Assembly: GCA_035528375.1 (NCBI GenBank)
Contig: DATKYS010000130.1
Coordinates: 1-32,816, forward strand
Source of the DNA: a bacterium
GTDB taxonomy: Bacteria > RBG-13-66-14
DNA: 32,816 nucleotides
Direction: 5' to 3'
Each line of letters begins with the position of its first letter. The stretch's first letter is position 1. Made by a program: the position numbers and the translations under genes. Positions 30,709-32,816 of this stretch are shown here, piece by piece. The notes below the pieces were generated by a model, which ran no database searches, was not told the DNA's origin, and worked only from the letters and a program-made list of their open reading frames with translations.

Positions 30709-32616
30709 GTGAAAGCGCTTCATTCAACGGTAATCCTGCTGTTTCTGGCCTCATTCTCCTCGGCCGGTGAGTGGCATATAGAGGCTGTGGACCCATCGAC
30801 AACGGTGGACGTGGGCGCTTTTTCCTCCCTTGCACTGGATTCCAATGGTTATCCTCATATCTCATATTTCGATATTACTAATCTTGATCTCAAATACGCC
30901 CGGTGGAACGGTAGCTCTTGGCAGATAGAGACCGTTGACTCGGCGGGAGAAGTAGGCACGTACACTTCTCTGGAGCTGGATTCCTCCGGTTATCCCCGTA
31001 TCTCGTATTACGACGACACCAACTGTACTCTTAAATACGCCAGGTGGGACGGCGATGTGTGGAGGATAGAGACCGTGGACTCGGTGGAAGATATAGGCTT
31101 TGGTACCTCTCTCGCGCTGGATGATTTAGGTTACCCACATATCTCATATGTCTTCAGAATGGATGAAGATTTAAAATACGCTTTCTGGGATGGCTCCAGG
31201 TGGCGAATTGAGACTGTTGACTCGGAAGGTAGGGTAGGCAGCTTCAACTCTCTGGAGCTGGATTCCTCCAATTATCCTCATATATCGTATTGCGATAATA
31301 TAGAGTTTAAAATAAGTCATTTGAAGTACGCCCGCTGGGACGGCGAAGGTTGGCGGATAGAAATCGTGGACTCGGAGGGAGATGTGGGCGGTTTCAGCTC
31401 CCTGGCGCTGGATTCCTCCAATTACCCTCATATCTCGTATGTTGAAGGCAATGATTGGGACTTGAAATACGCCCGCTGGGACGGCTCCGCTTGGCGGTTA
31501 GAGACCGTGGACTCAGAGGGTAGCGTGGGTCTGTACACCTCCCTGGCGATTGATTCCAACGACTACCCCCACATCTCATATGGTGACCTTATAGGTTACC
31601 CGAATTATAATTTGAAATACGCCCACTGGGACGGCGCCGAATGGCGGATAGAGACCGTGGATTCAGAGGGGAACGTTGGCCAGTTCACCTCTATAGTGCT
31701 TGATACCTTCGATTATCCGCATATCTCGTATTACGATGGCGATAATGGAGACTTGAAGTATGCTCGGTACGAACCCAGCCGTTTTCACCTGCTTAGCCCC
31801 GGAAAAGGTGACACGATATACGAATTTCCCTTTACGTTCGACTGGGAGGACCACGACCTCGACGGGCTCGAGAGCTACACCCTCTGGTGGGGGACAGACC
31901 CGGATTTTTTAACCTACAACGAGGTCACGGATATCGGCGAGTCGGAGTATACGATAAGGGGGGGCATCGAGGACGGGGCGCGCGTCTACTGGCGGGTAAA
32001 GTCTCTGGACTCGGAAGGCGGGGAGTACTGGGCCGAGGAGCTGGACTGGTACTTCGACGTGGACCTGGGCGGCGGGGTGGACGTTGTTGACTTCGGTGTG
32101 GGCGCGACCGACGAGGGCGTCCTGGTCAACTGGCGCTTTTATGGCGAGACACCCGCCGAGGTGCGCGTCCTGCGCTCGGTTGGGGTAAGCGAGCCGGAAG
32201 AGGCTTCCGGGGCGCTTCCAGGAGAAGCTATCCGCTGGCTGGATACCGATGTAGAATATGGAGTAGAGTACCGCTACTGGCTGGAAACCATCGAGGCCGA
32301 CGGGACGGTCTCCCGCTTCGGTCCCACGGAGGCGGTCTCCATCCCCGGGGCCGCGAGAGAGATAGCGTTATCCGTTTATCCAAGCCCGGCGAGCGGTTCA
32401 TTCACCGTTGACTACACGCTGCCCGAGGACGGTAAGGTAACAGTCTCGCTCTACGACCTCTCGGGGCGGCGGATTGCGACCCTTCTCGACGGGGAGATGG
32501 CCGCCGGGCGCCACGATTTGAATTACGACGCCGCGGCGCTCCCACCGGGTGTGTACCTCGTGCATTTCGATACCGACGCCGGGACGCTCACCCGGCGCGT
32601 GGTGATTGCGCGGTAA
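30709..32616 (+). CDS. Secreted seven-repeat (propeller-like) protein with T9SS type A sorting domain
   Basis: A 635-aa protein. The signal peptide is about 1-20 (LLFLASFSSA, before GEWH). Seven 47-50-residue repeats (about 22-358) follow, each of the form W-x-I-E-T-V-D-S, a Gly, S-L-x-L-D, Y-P-x-I-S-Y, and L-K-Y-A-x-W-(D/N)-G; seven units suggest a seven-bladed beta-propeller. A fibronectin-III-like domain (about 360-455; LESYTLWWGTDPDF, VYWRVKSLDSEGG) follows, then a linker sheet domain, and a C-terminal sorting domain from SVYPSPASGSFTVDYTLP through VSLYDLSGRRIATLLDGEM to LPPGVYLVHF. This ending is typical of type IX secretion cargo. The start at 30709 is chosen for its signal peptide; in-frame upstream codons are less likely given the promoter. 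Confidence 0.85.
   Translation: MKALHSTVILLFLASFSSAGEWHIEAVDPSTTVDVGAFSSLALDSNGYPHISYFDITNLDLKYARWNGSSWQIETVDSAGEVGTYTSLELDSSGYPRISYYDDTNCTLKYARWDGDVWRIETVDSVEDIGFGTSLALDDLGYPHISYVFRMDEDLKYAFWDGSRWRIETVDSEGRVGSFNSLELDSSNYPHISYCDNIEFKISHLKYARWDGEGWRIEIVDSEGDVGGFSSLALDSSNYPHISYVEGNDWDLKYARWDGSAWRLETVDSEGSVGLYTSLAIDSNDYPHISYGDLIGYPNYNLKYAHWDGAEWRIETVDSEGNVGQFTSIVLDTFDYPHISYYDGDNGDLKYARYEPSRFHLLSPGKGDTIYEFPFTFDWEDHDLDGLESYTLWWGTDPDFLTYNEVTDIGESEYTIRGGIEDGARVYWRVKSLDSEGGEYWAEELDWYFDVDLGGGVDVVDFGVGATDEGVLVNWRFYGETPAEVRVLRSVGVSEPEEASGALPGEAIRWLDTDVEYGVEYRYWLETIEADGTVSRFGPTEAVSIPGAAREIALSVYPSPASGSFTVDYTLPEDGKVTVSLYDLSGRRIATLLDGEMAAGRHDLNYDAAALPPGVYLVHFDTDAGTLTRRVVIAR
30772..31782 (+). repeat. Seven tandem coding repeats
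   Basis: Units start at 30772, 30919, 31060, 31201, 31351, 31492 and 31642, with lengths 147, 141, 141, 150, 141, 150 and 141. All keep the reading frame; length differences lie in the loop after ISY. The first is the most diverged at its start and the last at its end. Confidence 0.9.
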
Positions 32617-32816
32617 TCCGCGGGCGACCGTGGAGGACTCGTCCTACCGGTCGCCCCTACGGGTTTTATTCGCGGATGACGTAGGGGCGGGTGTCCACAC
32701 CCGCCCGCGGCACCTGTCACCCATGCTGCGATGACGTAGGGGCCGACCGACGGCGCGCCGTTCAGGTCGGCCCGTTCATGATGTAGGGCGGGGATTTGCC
32801 AGGGGCATAGCTCGCT
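32617..32816. repeat. Right-end block of dispersed palindromic repeats
   Basis: Contains an exact inverted copy (32618-32663) of 24963-25008. It also has a GGGCGGGTGT/ACACCCGCCC hairpin (about 32685-32706), a GGCCGACC/GGTCGGCC-type element with the word GGCGCGCCG in its loop (about 32742-32773), and the start of the element shared with 6513-6546 (32783-32816). The window ends inside the repeat block. Confidence 0.8.

Noticed and set aside
1-32816. tRNA, rRNA or riboswitch genes
   Set aside because: No cloverleaf with a GTTCGA-type T-loop and no conserved rRNA or riboswitch core was found by eye; a covariance-model search would be needed to exclude small RNAs.

Overview
This is a GC-rich bacterial chromosome segment (most genes look well above 60% G+C). 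It has tightly packed operons, many GTG/TTG starts, and intergenic gaps filled with families of short palindromic repeats. Housekeeping genes (folP, ftsH, hpt, birA, nadC, a Xer recombinase, ctpA, an EnvC-like factor, a prepilin peptidase, a dGTPase) sit beside many exported proteins of low-complexity, multi-domain type. The last protein ends in what reads as a type IX secretion (Por) type A sorting domain. Two neighbouring secreted proteins share a short C-terminal W-G-x-(L/I)-K motif. Together these suggest an uncultured member of the FCB group or a related candidate phylum (Coatesbacteria-like is a guess). The assignment is inference; no rRNA is present.

Layout. 1-464: dispersed repeats only. 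465-6332 (minus): hpt, two tandem SAM-methyltransferase paralogues, ftsH, folP and a membrane-anchored protein, an expanded version of the familiar hpt-ftsH-folP neighbourhood. 6574-11010 (minus): nadC, a 953-aa AAA+ protein and a minimal birA. 11132-11282: three 28-29 nt repeats at an exact 61-nt period, which look like a minimal orphan CRISPR array. 11353-12999 (plus): an AT-rich island with an XRE/ImmA-IrrE metalloprotease and a DUF4411 PIN-like protein, a toxin-antitoxin-type pair with its own promoter. 13082-16262 (plus): a FecR-domain protein, an NHL-type lipoprotein and a Xer recombinase. 16645-19545 (minus): CtpA protease followed by an HtrA-like protein that has lost its whole catalytic triad. 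19739-19924 (plus): a strong promoter driving a 39-residue arginine-rich peptide. 20012-22882 (minus): an EnvC/LytM-like protein and a DNA methyltransferase fused to an Mrr-like nuclease domain. The methyltransferase's central recognition region is strikingly AT-rich. 22988-24906 (plus): prepilin peptidase and dGTPase. 25152-32616: promoter-terminator units for secreted proteins, lipoproteins and a duplicated two-pore channel-like membrane protein. 32617-32816: repeats again.

How it fits together. The minus-strand blocks cover folate, NAD, biotin and purine salvage plus membrane and envelope proteolysis (FtsH, CtpA, EnvC-like). The plus-strand right half is devoted to the cell surface. Foreign-looking, AT-rich patches (the ImmA/PIN island, the arginine-rich peptide, the methyltransferase recognition segment) stand out against the GC-rich background and are the most likely horizontally acquired parts. 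The most noteworthy items are the 61-nt-period array, the recognition-domain mosaic in the methyltransferase-nuclease fusion, the 39-aa peptide, the pseudo-HtrA, the two-pore protein with non-canonical filters and the shared C-terminal motif.
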